Positions 37,101-48,067 are shown, counted from the stretch's first letter. The stretch is DNA of 64,000 bases from Owenia fusiformis (GCA_903813345.2 CAIIXF020000003.1:31323248-31387247); one strand, 5' to 3'. Notes: generated by a model not told the origin, from the letters alone. Numbers and translations are program-made.

Positions 37101-40100
37101 TCCAATCTGATCTAAATTCTATAAACAATTGGTCTGATAAATGGCAATTAAAATTCAAACCCTCTAAAAGTGATTATCTGACATTTAGTAGTCCAAAAAA
37201 GAATGAAATAATAACCCCTGACCTAAAATTGGGAACTGAATCCATACCTAGGTGTGCTTCGCATAAACACCTTGGCTTTATCTTTGACTCTAAATTATCT
37301 TTCAATTTCCACATTACCTATCTTGCAAAGAAAATTGATAAGCTTTTAAATCCACTTAAAGCATTAAGTAAAAAACTTAGTGGAAACCATCTAAATCTTA
37401 TGTTCAAATCTTTTATCTTACCACATTTTGATTTCTGCGACATCCTCTATGGATGTGCAGATATTTCCAAATTAAAACGCATTGACCAACTCTACTACAA
37501 GGCAGCTCTGATTTGTAGTGGAACTATTCATGGGTCATCTTCTGAAAAGGTGCTCAATATTCTAAATTGGCCTAAACTAGAGACGAGGAGGAAGTTTCAT
37601 CGACTAACCCTCATGTTCAATGTCCAAAATCAGAAAGTTCCTTCATATGTTCAAAACATATTTGATAAATATAAGAGACAACAACCTCCTCTCTATTTGA
37701 GAAATCCAACTGAATTTGTCTTGCCCGCTAAAAGATCTGTGATATTAAAGAAAACATGCATTTTTACTGCTATCTCAGAATGGAACAAACTACCCCAACA
37801 ACTCCAAGAGATAGACAATTTAAGTACTTTCAAATCTAAATTGACACTTCTCATTTATCCAGAACCTATCATATCATCTACCTCATTGCATTTACCTAGA
37901 CCAGAGGAAATCAGTCTTAATAGGACTAGAGTCGACTTGATTTTTCAATCTCATTTTCATGCCCACAACTTTACTCTAGCTGATACACCAAAATGTAAGT
38001 GTGGATTCAAAAGTGAAACATCCAAGCATGTCATCTTTAACTGCAGACTCCATAGGACCCTCCTAACTGACTTCGAAATTAAACTAAATAACCTTGAAAT
38101 CCAATATAAAAAGAATTTTAAGACCCAACAAGAGAAATTGAATTTCTTTCTTTTTGGCAGCTCAAAACTTAACTACGCTACAAACATAACTGTTCTTGAA
38201 ACTAGTGCCTATTTTCTCCAGAAGTGTGTAAGTGTCTGAGTGTTAGCAGCAATTATCAAACCTTCTATGCTTAATTTATTCACCAATTTGCTTCACCAAT
38301 TGGATTGTTTTTTGTTTTTTTGAAATAAAATTTTATAATTAACCCTGCGACTTATAATGTTAAACAAAGTCGCCTTTTTGGAAATTTTCTTTTTACATAT
38401 ATTATTGTATTAAATAAAACATGATAAAAAAAAAATTGAAATGATTGCCATTAGATATCGAAGCTAATCATGTCACTGGAACTGAAGGCTAATTTACATT
38501 CACTTACACAGCTACAGGTAGGCTCTTTGATGGGGAACACAAGTGGCAGGTAGTCTGGGCTCTCCCTATCACTGTAACCAAACTCGTCTGGCCCAGTTAT
38601 CTACTACTGACATCGTAGATCTGGGCCACGGATAGTGGGAAGTCCTCCATATATTACTTATATTATATACACCAGTGATAGGTAACCAAACCCGTCTGGC
38701 CCAGTTATCTACTGTCGATGTCATGTTATTTTCGGAAAAATTAACATGGCTGAAACTCCCTAAATTACAAAAGGCCACAGCTTTGCTGCACATTATACAT
38801 TACTATCTGAAATATACAAAAGTTAAGATAAATATAAATGTTTCTATTTTTACATATACTGTTTCAATTTGGTCATTTGATTGCTTTTTTAAATTCAAAG
38901 TAGTTCCTAACATTTAAAATTTTACTGTAGGCGGAATCCCCACGACATTTTTCTCACAAATGTGTATCAGTATCATATGTTTTAGAAAATGTACATGACA
39001 GTTTGTGAAAAAATAGCTCACAAGACAACAGAATCATCGATTTGATACCTCACTTAAGTTACATAAACAGAATGAGTTAAACGTGCAGATCTTAACTGTT
39101 TTTCGAAACTCCGTTTATGTAACTAAGAGAGGAGTTAAATGGACGATTCTGTTGTCTTCTGTACTATTTGTTTGCAAACATGTACATTTTCTTAAACAAA
39201 TGATGCTGATACACGTTTGTGATAAAAATGTCGTGGGAATTCTGCCTACAACTCTTGAAATAAGGAAAAAAAGAAAAATCGTACCTTCAACGTTCAGACA
39301 TTTTGTTACTGAAACAAACTGTTTTGGTAGCCAGCGTAATCGAGCGGATCACCAGTGATTATAAAATTATATCTTAGCAGATCAGACTCTCCACTATCAA
39401 TGTTACATCTGACAAAATAAATGAAAAGTTTTGCAACAATTTTTTTTCAAACAGCTGTACTTCCCAAAATAATTCATAAGATGAATGATAAGGTGTAAAT
39501 TATCCTATAATAAAATGATGTCAATGTATGAGAATATAAAAAAGTATTCATACTTTATTTGATGAGCTGAATATGTTCATTTCGTTCCAAAATGACGCTG
39601 GATGTTTATATTTTGATGATGCAAGCATTGACATATGATGAAATAGATTGGGACTTAGATGTGTCTCCTCCCACTTTGATTGTGCATGCAAAGAACTCTA
39701 ATACTCAACAGCAATACAATGCACAACAAACCACTTAGGTCTCAATAGGGCTGAAACGCATTGTTTATGGAATTTTTAATATGCAGCCATGGCTAGCTAG
39801 CAGGGTTTGTAAAAATAAAAAAGATGAAATTTTGATGTCACCTCGTTGATTGAGACCACAAGGTGTACAGTGGGGAATTTCAATTTGTTTGTAGTGCAAG
39901 GAAAAATTTAATTTAAATTAATTATTTATATTCATCATACTCCATCAACCTTCTCCTAAGATTCATCTTGTTCAAAAACGCTATGCCAATGCAAAGCAAT
40001 AATTATGGACAATAGTATACAATTGTTGACCTCTCCAGAGGTCAACCGGCAAAATTGTATACCGAGACTGTAAACCGAGAAGCTACTGTTGACAGAGACC

Positions 40101-43100
40101 GAAGGTCGAGGTCAACAGTGTTTCAAGGTTTACAGTCGAGGTATATGATTTTGACGGTTAACCGAATGGAGAGGTCTACAATTGTTTTGTTAGTCAGAAG
40201 AAACTAATAATACTCATATATACGACAGTCATCAATCATGGCTTCATTTCACAATCTTTTCTATGAACCACGCCAGCAATAATTTTTAAGAAAATCTGAA
40301 GACAGTGGAAGCTAAACTCTCTGTTTCGGCACATAACTGCGTACTCACCAGAAAATTAATGTTAATTTTGGGTTTCTATTTGTATTGTTGCTATATACTC
40401 GTCGTGTAGAAAAGTCAAAATATCACTTTCATCAACATGTACAAAATGTCCGACTACCATGTTTTTTCTGTAAACATTGTGACGTCATATTTCCCATAAT
40501 TCACAAGTGTAGTACAGTAACATACGCGGTCAATAATATGATATCCCATGATGCACAAGTGAGGTACAGGCAAAAATGTTGACCGCTAATTGACCAATTA
40601 CAATGAGGTACTAACAATTAAATCTGTTGACCTATCTTTGTCCAATCAGGTTTTAACAATATCTGTTATAGCCCATTCATAAATTTGCTATGATACAATT
40701 TTAATTTCATTCTTTTTTTACTTTCAGATACCCTATTCCAGTTGAAGGTATGTATAGATATTTTTTATGGAAGGCTTTCCTATAACCTCTTGAGTGTATT
40801 TATAATTATAATATATGTACCTCTAAATTGATTATGAACAAAAATATATAAGAAAAGTTTAAACCCTTATAGAGCTGCAATTGCCAAAAATGAGAATTAT
40901 ATTTCGTTTTCTATCATTTTATTTCTATAACTGATTCGAGTAAACCAGTTCATGTATTGGAACATATGTAACACATCAAATAAAAGCTTGTATTAAAAAT
41001 GTTCAAAAAATTAAAAAAGATTCTAATATTTTATGAATAAATGCTGTATTTCTTATAAATTTGGCACTATTTAGTTTATTTTTGGATCTATGGTGCTTCT
41101 TTTATTGTCAAATTTTAATATTGCTGACAAAAAGAGCACATAATTAGACACTAACATTCTGACAACTAGAATCACAATTGCATTTCTACCAACACAACTA
41201 ATAGACTATGCTGAAAGTCCAAGACAATCTGTTATATGAAACTTCTGTAATAAGAATTAAGCAGACACATAATTTGACGCATTCTTTAGGACCTCCAATT
41301 ACTCAGATGCGAGTAGGTAGTTACCAGTTTCGCCACCAGTGGCTGATTCGGGGGAATTAACATGGCAGGGTATTACAAAATTCGAATATGCATCAGTTTT
41401 AGTGGTTCACTTTTCATATTACCATGTATCTGATAGTTATTCAAATTAAAATATGTCCAGTAAAAGAAAATATTATCTGCCCAACACAAGAAAAAATATT
41501 TCACTTTTTGTGGTTTTACAACATGTGGTTTATGGGGAATCTCCCCCACCTAGAAGTCACATTTTCAAAGCAACTCTTTTCAAAATCACATTTCGAAATG
41601 TAATTTTACATGTAGATTCCAAATATGACATCTGTTTGACTGAATTGAAAATTTTCAATGACGTAAATCAAGATTATTTCTACTCGCATCTGGGATATTT
41701 AAACCAGGGCACCTAATTAAAAACAAATAACTTTTAAATAAAGATGGCACTGCAATCAATCTGTTTTAGCTTTTAAGAGGGGGAGAAACCCCATGGTTCA
41801 AAGATGACATACGCTTATAATGTAAATCTGTATTGAGATGACATGTCGCTGTTTGGTTTAGCGAGTCGATCGTTGATTGGTTTAAAACTAGGTCAATTTG
41901 AAAACTTTGAATACCAAGATGGAGGGTAAGTACTTCCGGGAAAGGAGGTGCGCAATGGAGGAAATCATATGTCATCAATTGAATCATGGGGTTTCCCCTC
42001 CTCTTCATAGCTTTTTATTCATTCTTACCACTGCTGCCATCTTTATATCAGGCAAAAATCTATGCTAGAAGTGTTCATGGTAAATCTATCCAAATGATTT
42101 TGAACATAAATGTTTATTGTTTACAGTTCACAGGCAAACAGTTGGAGCGGTTAGCCAAAAGGGCAGAAAAAGACCAGAAGAAAGAACAAGCAAAAGTAAA
42201 AAAGGTAAATAATGTTATTAATACGTGTATTTGATCCTGTATCCATGTTTTGATCTTTCTGCATACTCTTAATGGCCTCTTCAAGGTTTTTAACCTACAA
42301 AAAGGTGTCTGACCTATATGGACATTCAGATATTGTAAAAATGTCCACCCCTAAATACTATGATTTTATATCCTTCTCCAGGCAATAGCATCAAAGAACA
42401 TTGAGACAGCTCGTATCTATGCAGAGAACGCAATTCGCAAGAAAAATGAGGGTTTGAATTACCTACGTATGGCTGGCAGAGTGGATGCTGTAGCTTCTAG
42501 GGTACAAACTGCTGTTACAATGAAACAAGTAGGTCTTTTAGTTTGTTTTGATAGATCTCTTCATAGTCTACATTCTTATTGTGAGTATAAGCATCTGAAA
42601 TGGTACCACCTACAATGTCTTATTATGCAAACTATATGTATAACTGTTCTACTTAATTTGGTGCTACTTATTTTGGCGGATTTCCTGTTTTGAACATTTT
42701 GCGGCAACTTAATTTGGCTGACTTGCTGTTTTGAACATTTGGCATATTACAATGTACAAATGGTACTAATTTACAGGGTACTAAAATTACCGGGAAATTT
42801 GGCAGCTACTTAATTTGGCGGACTTTAACAATTTGACGAATTTAAAACGGCTGGCAAATTAAGTAGAAGTACAGTATTACCAATGAGTTAAATTGAATTG
42901 AATATTAAGCTTTCTGAGTACAACATTGTCACTGTTATTTTTCTCATACCTCACATTTGCATCCTTCAAAGTATAAAAGTAATTAAGTATTCCATGTATC
43001 ACCTTTGTTTTTGTTTTGGATAAAGTGTAGTACATGTGTCATCTATTGTTGTTGTTTCCAAGGTAACCAAGGACATAAGTTCAGTGAGCAAGGCCTTAGA

Positions 43101-44262
43101 TAAAGCAATGTCATCTATGGATCTAGAGAAAGTATCTAAAGTCATGGAGAAATTTGAGACACAGTTTGAAGACCTAGATGTTAGAACTTCCGTAAGTATT
43201 AGCATCACACACAGTTAATTATAGCATTAATTATTACATTAATAATCATGTTAAATCTCAATGTTTTTTCTAACTTTATGCTAATTTAAAGGCCTCTTAC
43301 TTTAGAGGGAGGGGGGCTTTTGAGAAAAGGTATAAGACTCTGCAAAACATATATGGAGTTTCAAAATCACACTCCATCTTTTATAATTCATAACACCTAT
43401 TTATTCTAATGGGATTAAAGTTATAAGTTCAAATAAGGTCGGAAATAAGGATTATGAGGGTCTCCCTTTATTCCTGGGTCACATTTGCTCCGATTCATTG
43501 GCCGGCACTTGGCAGATTGAGTTTTTTGTTCAAAACTGAATACAAACTTGAACAAAATACTCAATCGGCCGGGCGCCAGCCGATGAATCTGAGCAAATGT
43601 AACTCAGGCATTAGATACATGTATTTGCAAAGGAAGTTAAACATTTTGCAATATTAACAGGTATTGGAAGATGCAATGGGAACAGCTACCACACTTTCCA
43701 CACCCCAAGACCAAGTAGAGTCCCTTATAAAAGAGGTGGCTGCAGAGAATGACTTAGACATTAGTGACCAGTTAGCAGATCTTAACCCTAGTACTGCATC
43801 TATACGATCAGAGGCCGAAGCTGAAAACAAGAAACAAGATGACTTAAGTAGAAGGTACAAATTTATCTGATATTTTGTCTGATGCATAAGTATCACAGTA
43901 TGCTCTTATTAGGGATGTCATGGGACAAAAATATCGGGAAACCGTGACATCCCTAGCACTTACATATCTTTGATGATTTATCAATGTACTTATTTCAAAT
44001 GATTTCAAAATTTTCATGAAGAAGAATTCTCCAAAAAGCCTATGTGTATCCCCCTGACATACATATTCATCTATGACATGGAAATAGATATAGGAAGAGG
44101 GACTGAAAGAGCCATGTTGCACAAATCTTTCTACACTTAAATTAGCCACAATTCTTAAGTGTATGTTTTGTTTTGGAAATGTCTCCAGTTAAGTTTGTAG
44201 CTGTTACTTATTTAAAACATGATTTTTTTCTTTAATTCAGACTAGCTGCCCTGCGGTCCTAG
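25170..44262 (+). CDS. CHMP1: CHMP1, charged multivesicular body protein 1 (ESCRT-III)
   Basis: Seven exons: 25170-25185, 40728-40747, 42127-42204, 42382-42528, 43063-43191, 43661-43854 and 44241-44262, giving 201 residues. The first two are tiny (16 and 20 nt) and encode MSKMDDTLFQLK, which joins [15 protein letters not shown] and the family signature [35 protein letters not shown]. The C-terminus ends LSRRLAALRS, the MIM1 helix that binds MIT domains of VPS4 and spastin. ESCRT-III subunits polymerise on membranes and drive endosomal sorting, cytokinetic abscission and nuclear envelope sealing. The start could be the second ATG (25179), as in human CHMP1A (MDDTLFQLKF); MS at the front resembles CHMP1B. 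Intron 1 is 15.5 kb and full of transposons. Confidence 0.93.
25907..26033 (+). CDS. Unidentified coding exon within CHMP1 intron 1
   Basis: A well-formed open exon: acceptor at TATCAG|TTGCATG (25886), ATG at 25907, and donor TAG|GTGAGT after 26033. It encodes [20 protein letters not shown] followed by [20 protein letters not shown]. Composition looks like real protein, but I do not recognise the family. An upstream ATG (25749: [12 protein letters not shown], donor GTAAGT after 25783) does not join it in frame, so it may be non-coding leader or another transcript. No continuation exon was found. It could be a nested gene, an alternative CHMP1-locus transcript or a pseudogene piece. Confidence 0.35.
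26318..26390 (+). other. Possible coding fragment ([19 protein letters not shown])
   Basis: A short open frame starting ATGGCGGCC in a GC-richer patch, stopping after about 24 codons. The [12 protein letters not shown] stretch faintly resembles the segment before the cysteine motif of mitochondrial ribosomal protein S18C (NPYKEP..KC), but the motif itself is missing. It may be the first exon of a disrupted copy. Weak call. Confidence 0.15.
27036..27560. repeat. 108-bp hairpin repeat, first block (about 5 units)
   Basis: Each unit has 21-26-bp perfect inverted arms, one containing CGGCGAATAGTGCCCAA and the other TTGGGCACTATTCGCCG, separated by about 35 bp. The arm sequence differs at one base from the matching part of the transposon's terminal repeat (CGGTGAATAGTGCCCAA). 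Confidence 0.95.
27888..28118 (-). other. Open frame of unknown origin inside the 4-kb element
   Basis: A 76-codon frame includes [20 protein letters not shown] and [20 protein letters not shown]. The Trp/Pro-rich, protein-like character differs from the surrounding AT-rich sequence. It has no recognised domain. It may be a captured or remnant coding piece, possibly from the parent autonomous transposon. Confidence 0.25.
28404..30655. repeat. 108-bp hairpin repeat, second block (about 21 units)
   Basis: Same unit as 27036-27560, at almost exact 108-bp spacing. Variation is mostly confined to two sites: AAGGACATT / AACCACTTT / AACCAATTT after the left arm, and ATGGGT / ATGGTT / ATAGTT before the right arm. 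The right half is the most uniform, suggesting recent local amplification. The 36-codon period leaves a 649-codon frame open (28724-30673), which I do not call a gene. Confidence 0.95.
31241..32152 (+). CDS. Retrotransposon gag-like protein (DIRS/Ngaro type)
   Basis: I choose the ATG at 31241 ([14 protein letters not shown]), giving 303 residues. The frame is open 49 codons further upstream, but that part lies inside repeat A1 and looks non-coding. The N-terminal 60 residues look like a SAM-type helical fold ([28 protein letters not shown]). The C-terminus has a Cys/His knuckle: [20 protein letters not shown], then a second C-x2-C/H group. Its likely job is to bind the element's RNA. Its end overlaps the next frame by 52 nt. 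Confidence 0.8.
   Translation: MEFEDFLEKWCLSPDTIKTLSDNGFTNMMSLKSMALPDDLKAMKIKPIGQYRLLEKGLTVLQAGQGPETPHFAAVDEQTSSSAEETPQQRQAEGDRSLSEVLQQLGIGTQDNTTQSASASANKGEQYLKIVDFVRPSLRSLTNKDKVMAADGETSLVMRTSRKPRLESVSIEQWGQASNRILTHLISTNTSFEVAAYLEYQINIYELAECYTWQSVILYDDEYRYRQALKGFAWGTDIPHICSTHLKQKVTTNRRAENNVTAPNGNVICRNYNKGICRFENCRFEHLCLQCFKKHPQKEHQGN
32101..33822 (+). CDS. Reverse transcriptase / RNase H of the DIRS/Ngaro-type element
   Basis: 573 codons, intact. Reverse-transcriptase landmarks run in order: [40 protein letters not shown], the catalytic YLDDFLII and FLGVELDS. RNase H follows, with its acidic set visible as VDAS, the Glu of YKEVL, HTDST and LPDVISR. It copies the element's RNA to DNA. The true start may be a frameshift from gag or internal initiation. 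It overlaps the recombinase frame by 40 nt. Confidence 0.9.
   Translation: MPAMFQETPPEGTPGKLKHPSHGPINSPLNYSKWENELSEDNDKDFILNGIYNGFRIIDEDAFPTSAEMNNYNSAICSENKWKVENQIIKEIDNNRYIKVDYKPTIISALGSVPKPNSEAIRLIHDCSQPQGSAVNDYATIKSYRYTTINDATKALHPGYWMCKVDLSEAYRYVPIHPQDYQYAGLKWKFNNSKKYDYIIDTRLMFGARKSPEIFHRITQSIKRVMQRKYNCSDIYVYLDDFLIIAQTQEECMEHLNSLIRLLRDLGFGISWGKVDGPSQVLTFLGVELDSQKMKMLLPQQKLLDFKNLLNQYLLLKRATRTQLESLAGKLSWAAQVIRGGRIYTRRVLDAICKLKRNKHKYKIGKEFKEDIKWWLNCIDSFNGIALILDSKPVVDIEVDASNTASGLFYQGDWMYVNFAMDVPQYKDYHINYKEVLSVYFAILRWKHVLVNKRILIHTDSTVAMTIVNRGTTKHPGIMEILRHMFWISVQYNFDLRAVHVPGKLNILPDVISRLNEPKNFLTLEAILYPGIFPNSELSAMILHHHMTLKSMLFLLPQIKEWHSWKIAWTGKS
33783..34757 (+). CDS. Tyrosine recombinase of the DIRS/Ngaro-type element
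   Basis: The open frame begins in the end of the reverse-transcriptase frame; its first codon is GTG, so initiation or frameshifting is unresolved. The core-binding half is [20 protein letters not shown] onwards. The catalytic half has FFGLFRKSN (Arg I), [11 protein letters not shown] (His-x-x-Arg) and [15 protein letters not shown] (Trp/His position and nucleophile Tyr). All key residues are present. It integrates the circular element DNA. Confidence 0.9.
   Translation: MAQLENSLDRKIIELRGYTYTDNTKRTYAAHLAKYLDFCKLMGYSPAPVSQSNLLRYVAFLSDHIRPSSIKLYLNIIRILHLEMGLPNPLQSNWPLDTLLMGISKKLGVPPRQKAAITPRHLLDIKKQLDLSNYVHIIFWSLCLTAFFGLFRKSNLVPNVFNPEKHLTMSDITMNSWGILLQVKWSKTLQCKERVLPVPFLALPNHPLCPVTALKATLAVTSPKNVTDPLFTLPAPHQKKPFPPSLFTSMLQLYLKKAGYCSTEFSTHSFRRGGASWGLQCNLPSDIIQLMGDWRSSAYQRYLEMPLQNRLQVIKDFTANLPLN
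35593..38435 (+). pseudogene. 5'-truncated jockey/CR1-like LINE with one premature stop
   Basis: It starts in the last part of an endonuclease domain ([10 protein letters not shown], about 35650) and continues through a linker to a reverse transcriptase: [56 protein letters not shown] and YADDTSLY. It ends with a C-x-CG...H...C knuckle and a stop at 38239. The frame is broken once, by TAA at 36357-36359, directly after EIYEIL; sequence on either side is in the same frame. AATAAA and an A10 run near 38413-38435 may mark the 3' end. The C-terminus is related to the LINE at 18221-21188. Lies in CHMP1 intron 1, just downstream of the DIRS/Ngaro-type element. Confidence 0.85.
38580..38720. repeat. 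Short direct repeat pair
   Basis: CGTCTGGCCCAGTTATCTAC occurs twice (near 38585 and 38691) about 106 bp apart. It is intronic and its origin is unknown. Confidence 0.6.
38926..39253. repeat. Palindromic MITE-like element in CHMP1 intron 1
   Basis: Arms of about 140 bp are inverted copies; outer ends are CTGTAGGCGGAATCCC and its imperfect complement near 39245. No coding capacity. The next 750 bp (39254-40018) show nothing I recognise. Confidence 0.7.
40019..40186. repeat. Compact palindromic element in CHMP1 intron 1
   Basis: Nested inverted repeats (ACAATTGTTGACCTCTCCA at the left end, its near-complement at the right, with internal GGTCAAC/GTTGACC pairs) can fold into a long hairpin. From 40187 to 40727 nothing else is recognised before CHMP1 exon 2. 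Confidence 0.65.
41741..42047. repeat. Palindromic element in CHMP1 intron 2
   Basis: Outer ends AAAGATGGCA and TGCCATCTTT, with inner GGGGAGAAACCCCATG and its complement, form arms of about 75 bp. It ends about 80 bp before exon 3. Confidence 0.65.
43476..43612. repeat. Short hairpin element in CHMP1 intron 5
   Basis: Inverted arms of about 60 bp: CCTGGGTCACATTTGCTC at the left and GAGCAAATGTAACTCAGG at the right. It lies 50 bp before exon 6. MITE-like. Confidence 0.7.
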
Positions 44263-44682
44263 TAAATGCTCTAGTGATGATGATGGTTGCCAGGAGACGA
44301 TATAGATGTAAAAATGGTGCTTAAAACTTTGTAAGGTTGAAATAGATGATAAACTTTAAACTGTGATATACATAAGAGGTTCATTCAAGTTAGTGAAGTG
44401 CCCGTTCTTGAAAAATATCATTCAAAGAAGACTGGCATATAAAAGAGGCCTCAAAAATATTGTCACCAAATGTAATTTGTTTTACACAGATACAGTAGTA
44501 GAGGATGCATTTGTGATTAGTTAAACCATAATCAAAGGATGAGGACTGTTTGAACTTATTCAAATGGATTTGATTTATCAAACCTGATTGAACATCTGAA
44601 TGTGACAATGGGACATACATATACAAGTATAAAATTACAAAATATTATTTCTTTTCACAACCTTTATTTTACTAACCAGGAC

Positions 44683-44767
44683 GTTTCGGATCCTGTCTGG
44701 ATCCTTTTTCAACTGTATAAAGTGAGTTTTTAGACAGTTGAAAAAGGATCCAGACAGGATCCGAAAC
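44683..44767. repeat. 34-bp-arm perfect hairpin downstream of CHMP1
   Basis: Left arm contains GGATCCTGTCTGGATCC and the right arm its exact complement, with a loop of about 17 bp. It lies about 420 bp after the CHMP1 stop, so it could be in the 3' UTR. Confidence 0.8.
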
Positions 44768-44945
44768 TAGTGAAATGGTCATGCCAAGATATTTATAGGA
44801 TATCCTATGATTTTGAGGAATATCATTTTTATCTACGAGGTGATATTGATATCTGCAAGAGAGAGCGAAGCGAACGAGTGCATATATCAATATCACAGAG
44901 TAGATTAAAATGATATTCTGAAAAAATCGTAGGATGTTCTTATTA

Positions 44946-45207
44946 TCCTACACTTACAAGGAGTGTACTAAATGTATAATATTATTGCAAAATGAATTTC
45001 ATGCCAAATAGAGTCAACTTGGCGGGAAATCAGCAAGTGGAGTATATCGTCACAATATCCTCCCCATATTGGGTTTTCCGGAGTATATCGCCATGATATC
45101 CTCCGCCCGGAGTATATCGTTACGATATCCTCCGCATATTCATTTTGCCAATAAATATCAAATTTATTTTTAATGTTATTATACATTTAGTACACTAAGT
45201 GTAGGAT
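44946..45207. repeat. 262-bp palindromic MITE with inner tandem motif
   Basis: Ends TCCTACACTTACAAGG / AAGTGTAGGA with GTACTAAATGTATAAT in both arms. The centre has three copies of GGAGTATATCG followed by GATATCCTCCG-like sequence. No coding capacity. Confidence 0.7.
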
Positions 45208-46436
45208 AAAAAGCAATATCTTGGGTTGTACATGTATCTATATTGAACATTGGCAACATCATTGTGTGTATATGTTAAGCTGTATATAGTAAATTGTATG
45301 TAAAATCATGTAACAATTATGTAAATAGACAATATTATTATTGAAGATGGACTTTGTATTTTTTGTGAGATTTTTTTTTATATTTTGCAGTCAAGATTTT
45401 TTGCCAATAGTGATAAGATTATCTCTTACACTGTTGTTTATGTCACAGTTGAATTTATCAACATAAACTGATAAATCAAACCGGTCTCTCCTGCATTTGA
45501 ATAGAAACATTCCTTAATATTATCATTTTATGGCAATCTGATTGGCCAATGACTGTATTTTACACTGACATTCTTCATTATTCACTATTCCACTAAAATT
45601 CATCATTTAAAGGCCCTGTGTATTTAACATCATTTTCAAACTGCATGGTGCTTTAATTATTTTTTTTGTAATGTGACTAGACAAACATAAAGACATCCAC
45701 TAAGATGATTTATTCCTTACAGTTGCCATTTACATCTAATGTATCTTGGAATTAAATAATTTTCAATAATTTCTCATGAAATGTGTTAGTGGTGATCTGG
45801 TTGGGAAATATACAATACAATCCCTGATCATAAATAAACTTAAACTATATGTACAATGATATATATTATGAAACAAAACAAATTGAACTCTGTTTCATAC
45901 ATTTCTTTATTGATTTATTACCAGATTCTCTTTCATTACAAGGAATTCATTAATAAACAAGCAAAAAAATATTTATTTAATTCATTAGACATTTTACTAG
46001 ACTTTCTTGACATTGTACCATTTAAATCTCTAGCCTTTCTGAATCCAAGGAGGATTGAAAGCCAAAGTTCAAACTCAATATTCTATTGCCGGGCATTGAT
46101 ACTACATATTTCTATAAAGTTCATCTTGGGACCAAGTATCGAGTCTTTAGTTTACGAGTATTGGAGTAATATTCAACTTCTATGACAGTGCTATTCTTCA
46201 ACATATGGGAAATGTTATTAACAAATAGTTCCATGCAAGGTAACAGAATATTGAGTTTGAATTTGGCTGCCAATCTTCCTTGCTGAATTTTAATAATCAG
46301 ATGATGTAATGAGAACCCTTTCCCATATGAAGCACCCATCATGGTATTTAATTTATTATTTAGATTTATACTTATATAAGTAGCCATGGGTGTACAAGGC
46401 ACAAGGCAGGTGAGGCAAGTGTTTTTTGCAGAAACA
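45208..46436. other. CHMP1 3' side and intergenic AT-rich stretch
   Basis: A possible poly(A) signal AATAAA lies at 45833-45838. An open frame at 45856-46185 is AT-driven and unconvincing. Nothing else is recognised. Confidence 0.45.
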
Positions 46437-46538
46437 GGTGCACTCAGACATGTCAGGTGCACTCAGACATGTCAGGTGCACTCAGACATGTCAGGTGCAC
46501 TCAGACATGTCAGGTGCACTCAGACATGTCAGGTGCAC
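46437..46538. repeat. 19-bp minisatellite, five copies
   Basis: CAGGTGCACTCAGACATGT is repeated in tandem five times with almost no change. Intergenic, between CHMP1 and HERPUD. Confidence 0.95.
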
Positions 46539-48067
46539 CCAGTGGATATGAGTTATCTGAGGCTGCTGTTGAAATAAATAATAAATGATTGCTATTTGTT
46601 AAGCACATAGTACAAGGCACTCATAGCATTTCACTGCCTTTATTATGGTATACAGCATTAGGAGTCAGAGCTCCCAGCTAATCTAATAACACACTAACAT
46701 CTTGAGAGATCCGACTCCTAATTAGCCATAACATACTAAAATTTGCTGCAAACGTTTGGGCAAGATAGAATTCCCTCATAAGTGAACCAAGGACCAAATA
46801 TGATTAATTCAAAACAACACTGTACGTGTACATTAATAGCCCATCACCAGAGCTGCATTTTGGGTCTTATACTGCACAAAATTAATTTCACTCCTTAAAT
46901 GATCATAAATACAGATCAAGCTGAATGAATGTATTGGTGTTGTGTTGTGAATGATGGATCTCTAGCTAATAAAATTGCATCAAAATAAAACAAGCTTGGG
47001 GCGACTAAGATGTCATTTTAATGAGACAATGTTGACGATTACTTTTACATGTGACGGAAATCACCCTTGAGTATATCATGCTAAGGGACCAGGTCAAACA
47101 TTAAATGCTTTTTTCCACAAAAGTAATTTAACCAACACTTATACCTGCTCACTCTCTTCATTAAGCCCAGGTACATTGTATTAGATTAATAGATCAAGCA
47201 TTTGTACAATGTTTCTAAACTTTAAAAATGAACTTTTTGAAAGTGAAATTACTTTTGCATAAAAATGTCACATTAATACCTGACCCAGGCCTTCAAATAT
47301 ATTATGAAACCAATCTCCAGTTTATTGGTATATCTTATATACATTTGTACATTATATACAAACTACTACAGTGACTTTGGCTATTCTATACAACAGTCAC
47401 ATTGCATGGGGTATATAACATTACACTGAATTTTTACTTTACCTCAAATCAAACAAATATTTGAGTTCTGTTCTGGAGAATTTTGATAAAGTCATGGCGT
47501 CTTTTTGTTTTTTATCTATTATGTTCTTTAAGAAGAAACTGATAGAAGGGTATTATCTTGATGGATGTTTGTGAAGGGGTCTATTGAGAATTGAGATAAG
47601 TGACCCAAAATAGATTGAATACTTACATATCAAATGTTTCATAATGCTATGAGTAGCTGCATGTGTTTAGACACTAGGCTATTTAATTTGGTTTTTGTAA
47701 CTATCATGAAGATCTTTACATCAATGATTAGAAATAGGAGGAAATAGATGTCTGATAATGGCATGTATAAATGACTTGAGGAAGTATACATCAAATCTAT
47801 TTTTTAATGCCATGAATTTTCACGAGGCATGCAATGGTACAGCTGACAAGTTATGAAATCATATGAAAATATATGTTATCATATTTGTACAATGGTTTTG
47901 TTACTCATGTAGTCACAAGTATTTTAGTCAAAAAATTATTGTAAACTTCAGTCACATTATTTTACTGCACTGTGATATACTTAACAACATTAACCCTTAT
48001 AACACCAGGTTCCAACACCAGATAGAAAACACAGGAATCAAAGGGTTAAATAATAAATACATGCTAT
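46539..48067. other. Intergenic / HERPUD 3' UTR stretch
   Basis: AT-rich, between the convergent CHMP1 and HERPUD genes. No gene, RNA or transposon end recognised; part is probably HERPUD 3' UTR. Confidence 0.5.

Noticed and set aside
45856-46185. 109-codon frame between CHMP1 and HERPUD
   Set aside because: AT-driven composition, no domain, no splice context.
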